A stretch of 64,000 bases of DNA from CBDCRK01 sp965220955 (GCA_965220955.1 CBDCRK010000004.1:1-64000), one strand, 5' to 3'. Positions 7,803 to 16,214 are shown, counted from the first letter of the stretch. Notes: generated from the sequence alone by a model not told the origin. Numbers and translations are program-made.

Positions 7803-9533
7803 ATGCAACGCAACACACTATGTGGGTTTTCCTGGGGAATGGTGATCCTGGTAACCATGTTTATGACCATGGCATGGGCAGCGGAGAAACCCGACGGCGC
7901 TCAGCCTACCGCTGTCGAGCCGTCACTTCAGCCAGTAACCCACGAGCACCTGCTTAAAGCCACAGACAACACCTCAGCCTGGCTTATGTATGGCGGCAAC
8001 TACCAGAGCTGGCGCTACAGCCCGCTCAAAGACATTGACCGCGAAAACATTAAAACCCTTCAGGCTGCCTGGGCCTTCCAGACCGGGGTGCCCGGCCAGC
8101 TTGAGGCCTCGCCTATTGTGGCTGACGGCATTCTTTACTTATCCACCTCTTATAACCATGTCTTTGCCTTGGATGCAGTTACTGGTAATCCCTTGTGGCA
8201 TTATGTCCACAAACAGCCGGACGATCTCAGGCTATGCTGTGGGCCAACCAACCGCGGGGTGGCCATTGCTGGCAACAAAGTTTTTATGGCCACGCTTGAT
8301 GCTCGAATGGTTGCCCTGGATCGTAAGACCGGCAAGATGGTTTGGGACAGCAAGATCGATGAGTATAGCAATGGTTACAGCGCTACGGGGGCCCCGCTGA
8401 TAGTAAAAGATCTGGTGATCACTGGTATTGCGGGTGGCGAGTATGGGGTCCGTGGGTATATCGACGCCTATGAGGTGGAAACCGGGAAACGTAAGTGGCG
8501 ACGTTACACTATTCCAGGAGAGGGTGAGTCCGGGGTAGACACCTGGGCTGGGGACTCGTGGAAAACCGGAGGAGGTCCGACTTGGGTCACGGGTTCCTAC
8601 GACCCGGAGTTGGATATTTTGTACTGGGCCACAGGCAATACCAGCCCGGACTGGAACGGTGACGCCCGCAAGGGAGACAACCTTTACACGGACTCGGTTC
8701 TGGCACTTGACCCCCAGACTGGGGAGGTGAAATGGCACTTCCAGTTTACCCCGCACGACGTTTGGGACTATGACGGCAACACCGACCTGTTTCTGGTTGA
8801 TGTCAAGCGTGCCGGAGGGATGGTCAAGGCTTTGGCCCAGCCCAACCGTAATGGCTATCTCTATGTGCTTGACCGGGCAGAGGGCACTTATCTTCATGGC
8901 AAGCAGTATGTTGACCATCTAAACTGGGCAAAGGGCTTGAACGAGTATGGCCGGCCCATTGTTGACCCTAAGTATACGCCCAAGACGGAGAATAATGAAG
9001 AAATTTGCCCAGGAGCACCGGGAGGGAAAAATGGCTCTTACACCGCTGCCTACTCCCCTCTGACCAAGCTCATGTATGTACCGGTTATTGAAAGTTGCAT
9101 GCAGATGCCCAAAGCGGAATCTATTTTCATCCAGGGTATCCCTTTCTGGGGGGGCGAACCGATCGGCACCTGGGCGAATGAGGACAAGGCCTATGGCCAC
9201 CTCTCAGCCATAGATCCAGAGACTGGAGCCATCCAATGGCGCTACAAAGACAATTACCCCCTTATGGGTGGAACCCTGGTGACTGCGGGGCATGTAGTAT
9301 TTACCGGTAATCAGGAAGGTTATGCTCTGGCCTTTGATGATGAGAAGGGAACCCTTTTGTGGAAGTTCCAGACCGGCTCCGGCGTACGCGGGCAGCCCAT
9401 AACTTACAAGATCGACGGGCGTCAGTATGTAGCCATTGGCAGCGGTGGGGGTGGGTTAGCCGCAGATTATGCCGGTAAGCCTCCGTTGATCACCCTGGGA
9501 AGTGCCCTGTTCGTTTTTGCCCTGCCTCAGTAG
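7803..9533 (+). CDS. PQQ-dependent alcohol dehydrogenase, lanthanide-type (XoxF/ExaF-like)
   Basis: Periplasmic quinoprotein of 576 residues with a signal peptide (cleavage after AMAWA-like MTMAWA). It oxidises an alcohol with PQQ and passes electrons to a cytochrome c. The family's vicinal disulfide CC is at 145-146. Repeated tryptophan-docking motifs of the eight-bladed propeller are present (for example ALDAVTGNPLW, ALDRKTGKMVW, ALDPQTGEVKWHF). Metal ligands: Glu213 (GGEYGVRG), Asn279 (ATGNTSPDW), the catalytic Asp322 and the extra Asp324 in VWDYDGN. Asp at that last position marks lanthanide-dependent enzymes; calcium enzymes have Ala or Ser. A GAGGGAGAG site precedes the ATG. XoxJ-like and cytochrome genes follow. 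The substrate (methanol or a larger alcohol) is not decided by sequence. Confidence 0.92.
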   Translation: MQRNTLCGFSWGMVILVTMFMTMAWAAEKPDGAQPTAVEPSLQPVTHEHLLKATDNTSAWLMYGGNYQSWRYSPLKDIDRENIKTLQAAWAFQTGVPGQLEASPIVADGILYLSTSYNHVFALDAVTGNPLWHYVHKQPDDLRLCCGPTNRGVAIAGNKVFMATLDARMVALDRKTGKMVWDSKIDEYSNGYSATGAPLIVKDLVITGIAGGEYGVRGYIDAYEVETGKRKWRRYTIPGEGESGVDTWAGDSWKTGGGPTWVTGSYDPELDILYWATGNTSPDWNGDARKGDNLYTDSVLALDPQTGEVKWHFQFTPHDVWDYDGNTDLFLVDVKRAGGMVKALAQPNRNGYLYVLDRAEGTYLHGKQYVDHLNWAKGLNEYGRPIVDPKYTPKTENNEEICPGAPGGKNGSYTAAYSPLTKLMYVPVIESCMQMPKAESIFIQGIPFWGGEPIGTWANEDKAYGHLSAIDPETGAIQWRYKDNYPLMGGTLVTAGHVVFTGNQEGYALAFDDEKGTLLWKFQTGSGVRGQPITYKIDGRQYVAIGSGGGGLAADYAGKPPLITLGSALFVFALPQ

Positions 9534-9545
9534 GGGCGAAGCCCC
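9533..9545. terminator. Short GC hairpin after the PQQ dehydrogenase
   Basis: GGGGC-GAA-GCCCC forms a five-pair hairpin starting at the last base of the dehydrogenase stop codon. There is no T-run, so it may attenuate or protect the transcript rather than end it; the next gene lies 214 bases on. The rest of the gap to 9759 shows no gene. Confidence 0.35.
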
Positions 9546-9759
9546 AGGGATGGGCTGGCACAGGGGCTAGTGGTCCCAACTTAGGCCGAAAATTCTGCTT
9601 TCCACACATCCCTGCCCTACTATGCCACTACTTTTATCCTGTTTTATCCTGGCCTCGGCCGCTTCTCCCCCAACCCTTTTTGTTAAAGAGGGATTAGGGA
9701 GGATATGAATGGTATGGGGGCCTGCCTCTACGCAATATCACGAAACCAGAGGATTACTT

Positions 9760-10617
9760 ATGCTGCTTTGCACTAGGAGGATAGGCCTTGCTCCTGCTCT
9801 CTATCTGGGTTTTTTCCTGCTGGGGTGTGTGAGGGGAGGAGCCTGGGCCGCTGAACCGGCTGAGCTTCGCGTTTGCTTCCTCGGTAACAACCTCCCTTAT
9901 TCGGCAGAGAAAAACGCCTCTGGGTTTGACCTCGAGACGGCCCAGGCTGTGGCCGAGGCCTTGGCACGTCCATTCACGCCGGTATGGATTGATAATGCTT
10001 CTACTATCATCGAATTGGAAGAGAGTGATTTTCCCCTGCGCCGGCTCTCGCGTGGGGAGTGTGATGTCCTCTTCAGTGTCCCAGGACCAGACGCCCTTGA
10101 CGGTTCTACCAAACTGGCAATCGGTACCCCATACTATGGAGCGGCCTTTGAGCTGGTAGGGCGTAGCAATGGATCGGTGCCGGTTAGCCTGGATACCCTC
10201 AGCGAAACGATAGTGGGCGTGCAAGCCCAAACCGTGGCCCAGTTCGTGTTGCATTATCACAAGGTGAAACACCAAACCTTTCTTTCACCGGCAGCGGCGC
10301 TCAAAGCCGTAGCCGCGGGCGAGGTTCCGGCTGTGTTCCTGTGGGGCCCAATTGCGGGTTGGCACATAAAGAGTCATCCTGAGGATGGGCTCGCTTTGGT
10401 TGCCGGATACCAACCCAAACCGGTGGTGTGTTGGAACCAGCATGTTGCCACCCGTAAGACTGATGTTACCCTGCGTGAAGAGATTGACCGCGCTCTTGCG
10501 AAGCTCACGGCTGCGGGGGCCCTAGAAGCATTGTTTGCCAAATACGGGATCCCTCCGCACCGTCCCTTTGCGCAGGTCTATAGCCTGGCAGAGGTACGGA
10601 AACTCTCCCAACCCTAG
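9760..10617 (+). CDS. Periplasmic solute-binding-fold protein, XoxJ/MxaJ-like
   Basis: About 285 residues with a signal peptide (LYLGFFLLGCVRGGAWAAEP) and a family 3 extracellular solute-binding fold: LRVCFLGNNLPYSAEKNASG at the start of lobe 1, FDLETAQAVAEALA, and a C-terminal ALAKLTAAGALEALFAKYGI typical of this fold. In methanol dehydrogenase operons the protein in this position, MxaJ or XoxJ, has the same fold and helps mature or activate the enzyme. Its place between the dehydrogenase and a cytochrome c supports XoxJ. I chose ATG 9760 because a CAGAGGA site precedes it and the signal peptide then starts at once; an in-frame ATG at 9709 adds 17 residues. No ABC permease lies nearby, which argues against a transporter. 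Confidence 0.78.
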   Translation: MLLCTRRIGLAPALYLGFFLLGCVRGGAWAAEPAELRVCFLGNNLPYSAEKNASGFDLETAQAVAEALARPFTPVWIDNASTIIELEESDFPLRRLSRGECDVLFSVPGPDALDGSTKLAIGTPYYGAAFELVGRSNGSVPVSLDTLSETIVGVQAQTVAQFVLHYHKVKHQTFLSPAAALKAVAAGEVPAVFLWGPIAGWHIKSHPEDGLALVAGYQPKPVVCWNQHVATRKTDVTLREEIDRALAKLTAAGALEALFAKYGIPPHRPFAQVYSLAEVRKLSQP

Positions 10618-10630
10618 AAGTGATGTCCCC

Positions 10631-11113
10631 ATGAAATACCTAACGCTTGTTGACGGAAATTTCTCACCCTTTTTACTCTTGAGGAAAAAACCGCCGCTTC
10701 TCCATCAGGTCAGAGACTTCCGCCGCAATGTACTAGTGCTTCTTTTATTGACTATTGTTGCCCTTGGCTTTTTTCCCTCTCACTTGCTTGCGCAGCCTGC
10801 TGACGGACAGGTCAAGAACCCGTTTGCCAACGATCCGAAGGCCATTGCCAGAGGTCGGGCGGTCTTTAAAGGCATTTGCAGTGGCTATTGTCACGGCACG
10901 GGCAAAGCCACCCGCTGCCCAAATCTTTTTGATTGTGAATGGGAGCATGGCGGGACTGACGCTAACATTTTTCGTACAGTGACCGAAGGGGTGAAAAGAA
11001 CTGAGATGATCGGGTTTAAGGGCAAACTACCCGATGAAATGATCTGGAAGATTCTTGCCTATATTCGCTCTGCCTCGAAGTGCAAGGAAAATCTGGCCAC
11101 TTCAGCACATTAA
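10631..11113 (+). CDS. Periplasmic c-type cytochrome, XoxG-like, with CX3CH heme site
   Basis: 160 residues. An N-terminal hydrophobic segment (VLVLLLLTIVALGFFPSHLLA) acts as signal or anchor and is followed by one cytochrome c domain. The heme site reads CSGYCHG, with three residues between the cysteines instead of the standard two. The rest of the domain is normal, including the likely distal Met in KRTEMIGFKGKLPDE and a C-terminal helix (MIWKILAYIRS). Extra cysteines occur (RCPNLFDCEW and SKCKEN). Position after the PQQ dehydrogenase and XoxJ-like genes makes it the likely electron acceptor. The ribosome site before ATG 10631 is weak, and the gene starts 13 bases after the previous stop, so coupling is likely. 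Confidence 0.8.
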   Translation: MKYLTLVDGNFSPFLLLRKKPPLLHQVRDFRRNVLVLLLLTIVALGFFPSHLLAQPADGQVKNPFANDPKAIARGRAVFKGICSGYCHGTGKATRCPNLFDCEWEHGGTDANIFRTVTEGVKRTEMIGFKGKLPDEMIWKILAYIRSASKCKENLATSAH

Positions 11114-11217
11114 AATCTACTAGGCCAAGGCACTCCTTTTTCTTCATGCCATAAACAAAAAATCCTGCAAAACTACAATCTTCCTTAGTTGCCTCTAGGA
11201 GTTAGGGAATTCCGCCC

Positions 11218-11237
11218 GGCTCTGTCTGTCCAGAGCC
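11218..11237. terminator. Hairpin terminator between the cytochrome and infA
   Basis: GGCTCTG-TCTGTC-CAGAGCC forms a seven-pair stem with a six-base loop, followed on the plus strand by an A/T-rich stretch ending in a TTTTTT run at about 11249. It lies between two convergent genes and probably ends the cytochrome operon; it may also serve infA from the other side. Confidence 0.5.
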
Positions 11238-11272
11238 AAAACTCTATCTTTTTTCCTGGTTGGCTCTGAAGC

Positions 11273-11491
11273 CTAGCGATGGCGGTAGGTAACCCTTCCC
11301 CGGCTTAAATCGTAGGGGGAGAGCTCCACCGTGACCCGGTCCCCTGGCAGAACCTTAATGTAGTACTTACGCATCTTGCCCGCGGTATGGGCCAGGACTA
11401 CATGCTTGTTGTCTAGCTCGACGCGGAACATGGCGTTAGGTAGACTTTCCAGGACAACCCCAGTTACCTCAATATTCTCCTCTTTGCTCAT
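11273..11491 (-). CDS. infA: Translation initiation factor IF-1
   Basis: 72-residue S1/OB-fold factor that binds the ribosomal A site during initiation. The whole length matches the family: EVTGVVLESLPNAMFRVEL, HTAGKMRKYYIKVLPGDRV and the C-terminal DLSRGRVTYRHR. It stands alone, outside a ribosomal protein operon, which is common where more than one infA copy exists. Confidence 0.97.
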   Translation of the reverse strand: MSKEENIEVTGVVLESLPNAMFRVELDNKHVVLAHTAGKMRKYYIKVLPGDRVTVELSPYDLSRGRVTYRHR

Positions 11492-11645
11492 ACCTTTCTG
11501 GTTATATGAAAAAATCCTCCAATCTCAAAATCATTTACTCCCGTTGATCTCAATATACAAGCTTTTCACACTTAACAGGCCATTTGATTTATCCGCTGCA
11601 TCATGAAATCATTGCCGAAATTATTGACCGATAGTAAAAGAGGAT

Positions 11646-12356
11646 ATGGGTTTGCATAAAATTTGGCAAGGCCCGCTTGACGAAGAGAGCTTGAACAGCA
11701 TCCTGCGGCAGCATGCCCCATTTCTTCCTGTCACCGCGGTTCCTGAATTAGTTGCTCCTGCCTGCTACGACTTGACTGCACTATGGCAGGCTACTGAGGA
11801 GGCTTTACAACAGCCGCTAGCTTTCTGCCCTTTCTGGGCTACACCCTGGCCTGGGGGTATTGCTATTGCGAGTTTGTTGCTCAACGATCCCGCCTGGGTG
11901 AAAAATCGGCGAGTCCTCGATGTTGGATGCGGGTCTGGAATTGCCGGAGTTGCCGCAGCTCGCGCTGGTGGCAGTGTTATCTTAAACGACGCCGACCCCC
12001 TTGCCCTCACCGTAGCCAGTCTCACGGCTCGCGCCAACGGAGTGTCTGTAGAATTCCTGCTCGGGGAGGCAACAGAACTCCCCTGCGAAGTTGCCGAAGT
12101 TGTTCTTGTAGGTGACGTTTTCTACGAACGCAGTAAAGCTGAGGGCCTGCTTTTGCAACTGCAGAGATATGCCTCTTGTGGCCTTACTGTCTTGGCCGCA
12201 GATGCCGGCCGCCGTATGGTAAAACTTCCTGGGCGTCACCTCTTTGATCTAGAAATAGAAGTCAGCCGGGATATTGAAGGAACTGACCGCCGGGTTGCCA
12301 CTGTTTACCAGTTGGCTAAGGTCTTGGACAGTTCGCCCGGTCAGGATGTTTATTAA
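11646..12356 (+). CDS. Class I SAM methyltransferase, ETF-beta lysine methyltransferase-like
   Basis: 236 residues with a Rossmann methyltransferase core: motif I is VLDVGCGSGIAGVAAARAG (about 96-114), followed by ILNDADPLAL (the acidic residue that holds the SAM ribose) and VVLVGDVFYE (motif IV region). The PFWATPWPGG stretch before motif I is typical of the family that includes ETFBKMT and related protein N-methyltransferases. Since acyl-CoA dehydrogenases and their ETF partner are expected in this organism, ETF-beta is a plausible substrate, but that is inference. The ATG follows an AAAGAGGA site. Confidence 0.75.
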   Translation: MGLHKIWQGPLDEESLNSILRQHAPFLPVTAVPELVAPACYDLTALWQATEEALQQPLAFCPFWATPWPGGIAIASLLLNDPAWVKNRRVLDVGCGSGIAGVAAARAGGSVILNDADPLALTVASLTARANGVSVEFLLGEATELPCEVAEVVLVGDVFYERSKAEGLLLQLQRYASCGLTVLAADAGRRMVKLPGRHLFDLEIEVSRDIEGTDRRVATVYQLAKVLDSSPGQDVY

Positions 12357-12401
12357 TTAATAGTTACTACAACCCTTATGATTGAGAGAAAGGAACCCTT
12401 T

Positions 12402-13382
12402 ATGAGCTATGCCTTCTCCCTGTGGTCAAAGCCGTTTCTTCTGCTTCTTCTTTTTACTCTTACCCAGAACGCCGTTCTTACCCAGAACGCCTTTGCCCAG
12501 CCCCGGGTTTATGTGACCAACGAGAAATCTGACAACGTTTCTGTTGTTGACGCAGCAACCGACAAAGTCCTGACCACAATCTCCGTAGGTAAGCGGCCAC
12601 GGGGCGTTGTTGTCTCCCCCAACGGTAAGAGGGTATATACGGCCAATGGTAACTCTAACGATGTGTCCATAATCGACACAGAGACCTACCAGGTTATTGC
12701 CACTATTCCTGCAGGCATTGATCCAGAAGGGATGGCAATCAGTGCCGATGGCCAACGCCTTTACGTTGTCAATGAAAATGAAGGGATGCTGACGGTTATG
12801 GATACCGCCACAAACCAGATGGTTGCCAGGGTGACAGCGGGGACTGAGCCAGAAACCGTGGTCCTGTCTCCTGACGGTAAATGGGCCTATATACCCAATG
12901 AGACATCCCACGACGTCACGGTCGTTGACACAGCCACAAACAAGGTGGTTACCTCAATTCCCGTTGGGGAAAACCCGCGTGGAGTCGCCTTTACCCCGGA
13001 CGGAACACGAGCCTATGTAAGCAACGAGCGCTCGGGCACGGTTTCAGTGATTGACACCGCCAGCCATAAGGTAGCGGCAACCATTGCCATGGGAGAGAGA
13101 CCGGTAGGCACCATTGTTACTCCAGACGGCAAACATGTATATGTTGCTCATGGTCGTTCATACGATGTCCGCATCATTGATACCGCAACAAATGAGGTGA
13201 CCATGACCATTCCTATAGAAGGAGAGAGACCCTGGTGGGTAGATCTTACCCCGGATGGGAAGAAACTCTATGTGACCGTAGGCCGCTCCAATATGGTAGT
13301 GGTTATTGATACCACCACCCAGCAAATCATTGCCAAGATTCCAGCGGGCCAAGCTCCTTGGGGAGTGGCCATCTCACGCTAA
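12402..13382 (+). CDS. Secreted YVTN-repeat beta-propeller protein
   Basis: 326 residues: a signal peptide (LWSKPFLLLLLFTLTQNA, ending AFA) followed by seven repeats of about 42 residues, each with the pattern VxVIDTATxKVxxTIPVGxxPxGVxxSPDGxxxYVxN. These are the YVTN blades of a seven-bladed propeller found in secreted or surface proteins and in some quinoprotein-linked proteins. No catalytic residues can be named. The ATG at 12402 follows AAAGGA; an in-frame ATG at 12378 is less likely because the signal peptide would be interrupted. An 18-base tandem duplication in the signal region gives LTQNAVLTQNAF. Confidence 0.85.
   Translation: MSYAFSLWSKPFLLLLLFTLTQNAVLTQNAFAQPRVYVTNEKSDNVSVVDAATDKVLTTISVGKRPRGVVVSPNGKRVYTANGNSNDVSIIDTETYQVIATIPAGIDPEGMAISADGQRLYVVNENEGMLTVMDTATNQMVARVTAGTEPETVVLSPDGKWAYIPNETSHDVTVVDTATNKVVTSIPVGENPRGVAFTPDGTRAYVSNERSGTVSVIDTASHKVAATIAMGERPVGTIVTPDGKHVYVAHGRSYDVRIIDTATNEVTMTIPIEGERPWWVDLTPDGKKLYVTVGRSNMVVVIDTTTQQIIAKIPAGQAPWGVAISR
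12459..12494. repeat. 18-base tandem duplication in the YVTN signal peptide
   Basis: Two units starting CTTACCCAGAACGCC (12459-12476 and 12477-12494) differ by one base near the end and lengthen the signal peptide region by six residues. Confidence 0.8.
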
Positions 13383-13414
13383 TAGCGGTTGCGCTTGGTT
13401 TGACCACACATATC

Positions 13415-13481
13415 TCCCTCTCACCCACAGCCGCTTACGCGTCTGTTTCCCTCTCCCCCACTGGGGGTTAGGGTGAGGGGG
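13415..13481. repeat. Imperfect inverted repeat, REP/MITE-like
   Basis: Outer arms CCCTCTCACCC (about 13416-13426) and GGGTGAGGGG (13471-13480) enclose an inner hairpin CCCCCA-CT-GGGGG (13454-13466). It belongs to the same C-rich/G-rich type as those at 35110-35137 and 37112-37192. It lies between convergent genes and could also act as a transcript end for either. Confidence 0.5.
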
Positions 13482-13523
13482 CATTCTGCTCCGCAGTATG
13501 AGTAAACTCAACTGCAAATTGCT

Positions 13524-14543
13524 CTAAACAGGTGGCTTATGCGCCACTACCAGCGAGGTAAAGGCTGGAGGAAGCAACATCAACTTTTGCCCCTCAACAA
13601 AACCAGTCTTGTGGAGCCAGCCAATGATCTCTTCACCTGGATAGGCCTCGCCCTCGGGGAACACCATCATCATAAAAAGTGAAAACAGAACCGGTTGAAG
13701 TGGGCTTACCCGGTCAGGGTTAGGCATGATGCCGTGGACAAGGATCTGACCACCAGGGTTCAGTGCGGTAAAAGCCTTTTTCAGCACCATAGGGCCAGTC
13801 TGGCGGCCCTCGGTCTGGAGCATATTGGAGAGCAGGACTACGTCAAAGCCTGAGCCGAAGTTATCAGTGAAGTAGTTACCCTCGCGTACACTGACCTGGC
13901 TTGCCATGCTTTCACGAGTGATGATCTCGCGAGTACGCTGGAGAATCGGTGGAAGATCGAAAACCGTTGCCTTAAGTTGGGGAAACTGGCGACAGAATAA
14001 AATTGAGTACACCCCGGAGCCGCCAGCTATATCCAGGAGTGATCGGCAGCCGCTAAGATCGACTAGGTCACAAATGCGCCGGGCCAGGCCCTTGCCAAGG
14101 TCAAAAAGGCCGTGGACGTAATTATCGAGCACTTCAGGGCTAGTGTTAAATAACTCGGCGCCGGTGAGCGGCAGCACTGGCTTATCCTGCTTGATGCCCT
14201 CGGGCAGCTTTCCCCAGGCATCATAACGTTCACGGGCCTGTTTAATGAGGTTGCCTACATAGGCTGGCTGGCCCCTAACCAGAAAGGCGTTGGCTAAGGG
14301 GGAGTTATGGTATCGATCCTGCTCTTTGACTACAAACCCCAGGGCTGCACAGGCGTTCAGCACCCGCTCTACCCCGCGCACCGGCAGGCTAGTTTGAGTG
14401 GCCACCTCCGTGGCTGTGGCCGGGCCACTGGCCAGGGAAGAAAACAGATCGAGATGCGTTGCGCCCAACACCACTGCCGCACGCTCAAACCCACCTAGAA
14501 TCTCCATTAACACCGTCATTTCTGCTGCTAGGGGTTCTGTCAT
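13524..14543 (-). CDS. SAM-dependent O-methyltransferase (HIOMT/AcmB type)
   Basis: 339 residues in two parts: an N-terminal winged-helix dimerisation domain (GGFERAAVVLGATHLDLFSS, then ATEVATQTSLPVRGVERVLNA) and a C-terminal Rossmann methyltransferase domain with motif I LLDIAGGSGVYSILFC, FDLPPILQRTREII and the VLLSNMLQTEG region. This is the plan of small-molecule O-methyltransferases such as hydroxyindole O-methyltransferase and polyketide-tailoring enzymes. The general base His of plant-type members is not obvious (SNMLQ where many have xxxLHDW). ATG 14543 follows AAAGGAGAG; a longer frame to 14714 has no such site. The substrate is unknown. Confidence 0.8.
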   Translation of the reverse strand: MTEPLAAEMTVLMEILGGFERAAVVLGATHLDLFSSLASGPATATEVATQTSLPVRGVERVLNACAALGFVVKEQDRYHNSPLANAFLVRGQPAYVGNLIKQARERYDAWGKLPEGIKQDKPVLPLTGAELFNTSPEVLDNYVHGLFDLGKGLARRICDLVDLSGCRSLLDIAGGSGVYSILFCRQFPQLKATVFDLPPILQRTREIITRESMASQVSVREGNYFTDNFGSGFDVVLLSNMLQTEGRQTGPMVLKKAFTALNPGGQILVHGIMPNPDRVSPLQPVLFSLFMMMVFPEGEAYPGEEIIGWLHKTGFVEGQKLMLLPPAFTSLVVAHKPPV

Positions 14544-14580
14544 GATTGATCTCTCCTTTGTTCTTATGCTTTCACAAAAC

Positions 14581-15249
14581 CTAAGAATGCATGGTAATAG
14601 CACGTTTGCCAGCAAGGTACACAATCGTAAGTGAGACAGCACTCCACAGCAGGGCCCAGATAAAGGCCGGCACAGGAGTAATCTCAGCCAGGATAACGGC
14701 ATCGGTCCTGGCACCTATGAGAAGAAAGTCGGTGAGATCATAAATGGCGTACAATGAGCTAGTTACCGCCAGAAAGTCGATGAGGTAATGGGCACCCCGG
14801 ATTGGCTTCCAGTAAAGAAAAGCAAACACAGCGGTAGTGCCCAGGCCGAAAGCCAGGCCAAAAAAATTGCGGACAAAACACAGTGTAACTACACCAAACA
14901 ACAAGGCCAGCCCGCCAAACACGGCCGAGGCCCACTTATTACGTACTGCCAGAAGCAATAAAAGGCCGCCAAAAAGGGCGCTGCCGATATAGCCGGCTGC
15001 AGCAATGAGCAAAGGACTCCCACCCATAGATTGCACATAACCGGACTGCCAGGGGGTAACTACCATCGAGACAACCTGCCCGCCGGTAAGCACAGTTACC
15101 AAGGCGTGGAAAGTTTCATGAATAAAGACCACAAATATCTTCAACGGATACAGTGCCGGGGTCAGCCAGAAGAACAGCGAAACCATGGCCATAATTAAAA
15201 AAATACTTAACTGGCGAAGGTTGATTTGGTGACGACTTGCACTGGCCAT
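14581..15249 (-). CDS. M50-like integral membrane metallopeptidase
   Basis: 222 residues with about six hydrophobic segments. The zinc-binding motif HETFH (HExxH) sits in the second segment region (IHETFHALVTVLTGG), and a downstream GYIGSALFGG plus a DFLAV region resembles the M50B-like family of small membrane metallopeptidases (site-2-protease fold, widespread in bacteria and poorly characterised). ATG 15249 places a short basic N-terminus before the first helix; the upstream frame to 15378 has no membrane character and no ribosome site. It is 37 bases upstream of the O-methyltransferase on the same strand, so the two are probably co-transcribed. Confidence 0.72.
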   Translation of the reverse strand: MASASRHQINLRQLSIFLIMAMVSLFFWLTPALYPLKIFVVFIHETFHALVTVLTGGQVVSMVVTPWQSGYVQSMGGSPLLIAAAGYIGSALFGGLLLLLAVRNKWASAVFGGLALLFGVVTLCFVRNFFGLAFGLGTTAVFAFLYWKPIRGAHYLIDFLAVTSSLYAIYDLTDFLLIGARTDAVILAEITPVPAFIWALLWSAVSLTIVYLAGKRAITMHS

Positions 15250-15412
15250 AAAAAATGTCTCTGCCCTTCCTATACTCAGACGGCAATAATCGAGCCTAAC
15301 CCAGCTATAAACGAGTTCTACATAGCCGGGGTTTACTCCAGGAGGCAAGGGGGAGTCTTCCGGCGAGCTCTCCAGCAAGGCTTAAGACCTGCTCTTGTTC
15401 TACATGACTTCA

Positions 15413-15421
15413 TGGTATAAT
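15413..15421 (+). promoter_or_regulatory. Extended -10 promoter of the phosphatase gene
   Basis: TGGTATAAT (15413-15421) is a perfect extended -10 element about 70 bases before ATG 15491. The -35 region is a poor match (TCTTGT at 17 bases), as is common when an extended -10 is present. Confidence 0.5.
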
Positions 15422-15490
15422 TATAAAACCATCAAGCCATTCATTCAATCCAAGTCACTCACTCAATCAGTATTTACAGGGAGGCTATTC

Positions 15491-16039
15491 ATGAATGAAT
15501 TAGGACAATTCATGAACGAATTCAGATTTGGGCCAGCATCTCAGAACGAACCTATTGTGTTCGCCGCCCGGGGACCCGCTCGCTCTTCTCTCAGAATTCA
15601 GGCATGGATTGCCTATATGAAGGAACAAGGAATCAAACGCATTTGCTGTCTTCTCCATGAAAATCAACTTCGTGCTTACAAAGAAGACCTTTTGCAGGCT
15701 TATAACAGAGAATTTGGCCAGGGAAATATTTGTTGGGCTCCTATCGAGGATTACCATCTTTGTGATGGAGACATGTTAAAGGAAACTGTTCTCCCCTTCT
15801 TAAAGGAATCAGATAGCAAAGGAGAGCCTGTAGTTGTGCATTGTGAAGGTGGGAGGGGGCGAGCAGGACAGATTGTGACTGCCTGGCTGATTTATGCCCG
15901 CGGTTTCTCTATAGAGGAGGCTATATTGGCAGCCAGGGCAGGAGGCAGAAACCCTCACGAGGCAGCAGACTGGGGAAATGCTGAGCCTGAGGATGTGTAT
16001 AGGCTTCTTGAGGCATGTCAAGCATTCAATATTGTCTAA
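15491..16039 (+). CDS. Protein-tyrosine/dual-specificity phosphatase family protein
   Basis: 182 residues. The catalytic P-loop is VHCEGGRGRAGQ (HCx5R, with Cys and Arg in the right places), followed by the VTAWLIYARGFSIEEAI helix typical of this fold. An acidic residue upstream (EDYHLCDGDML) may provide the general acid. The family covers protein-Tyr, phosphoinositide and RNA 5'-phosphatases, so the substrate is open. An AGGGAGG site precedes ATG 15491, and a good extended -10 lies upstream. No kinase gene is adjacent. Confidence 0.82.
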   Translation: MNELGQFMNEFRFGPASQNEPIVFAARGPARSSLRIQAWIAYMKEQGIKRICCLLHENQLRAYKEDLLQAYNREFGQGNICWAPIEDYHLCDGDMLKETVLPFLKESDSKGEPVVVHCEGGRGRAGQIVTAWLIYARGFSIEEAILAARAGGRNPHEAADWGNAEPEDVYRLLEACQAFNIV

Positions 16040-16055
16040 CAGGCCACCACAATAA

Positions 16056-16190
16056 CTAGATCAGCGCGCAGAAATCCTTCGGTTGTGCTCCTGCAGCCGC
16101 CTCTGTTTTTAGCGCCTTCAATCCGTGTTTGAACTCATTGGCCAACGCTTCATCTAGCGTGAGATCGAACTGCTCGTATTTATCTCTCTC
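16056..16190 (-). pseudogene. C-terminal remnant of an enoyl-CoA hydratase
   Basis: Minus-strand translation ending at the TAG 16056-16058 reads ERDKYEQFDLTLDEALANEF, then KHGLKALKTEAAAGAQ. This matches the end of enoyl-CoA hydratase/isomerase proteins (the 'xxLxxxEALAxEFxxGLxxL' tail). Nothing upstream of 16190 continues the similarity; a perfect palindrome starts there. It is a short leftover of a deleted gene. Confidence 0.5.
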
Positions 16191-16214
16191 AGTCTACCCC
16201 GGGATAGACTGAGA
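16187..16214. promoter_or_regulatory. 10-base perfect palindrome upstream of the WYL regulator
   Basis: TCTCAGTCTA (16187-16196) and TAGACTGAGA (16205-16214) are exact inverted repeats with an eight-base centre (CCCCGGGA). It is 72 bases before the WYL gene, with no T-run, so an operator for the regulator is more likely than a terminator. The rest of the gap to 16285 shows nothing clear. Confidence 0.4.

Noticed and set aside
8232..8918. 228-codon minus-strand frame inside the PQQ dehydrogenase
   Set aside because: Antisense to a well-conserved gene, no ribosome site and no family resemblance.
14544..14714. N-terminal extension of the O-methyltransferase
   Set aside because: Leu/Cys-rich sequence unlike the family, while a strong ribosome site supports ATG 14543.
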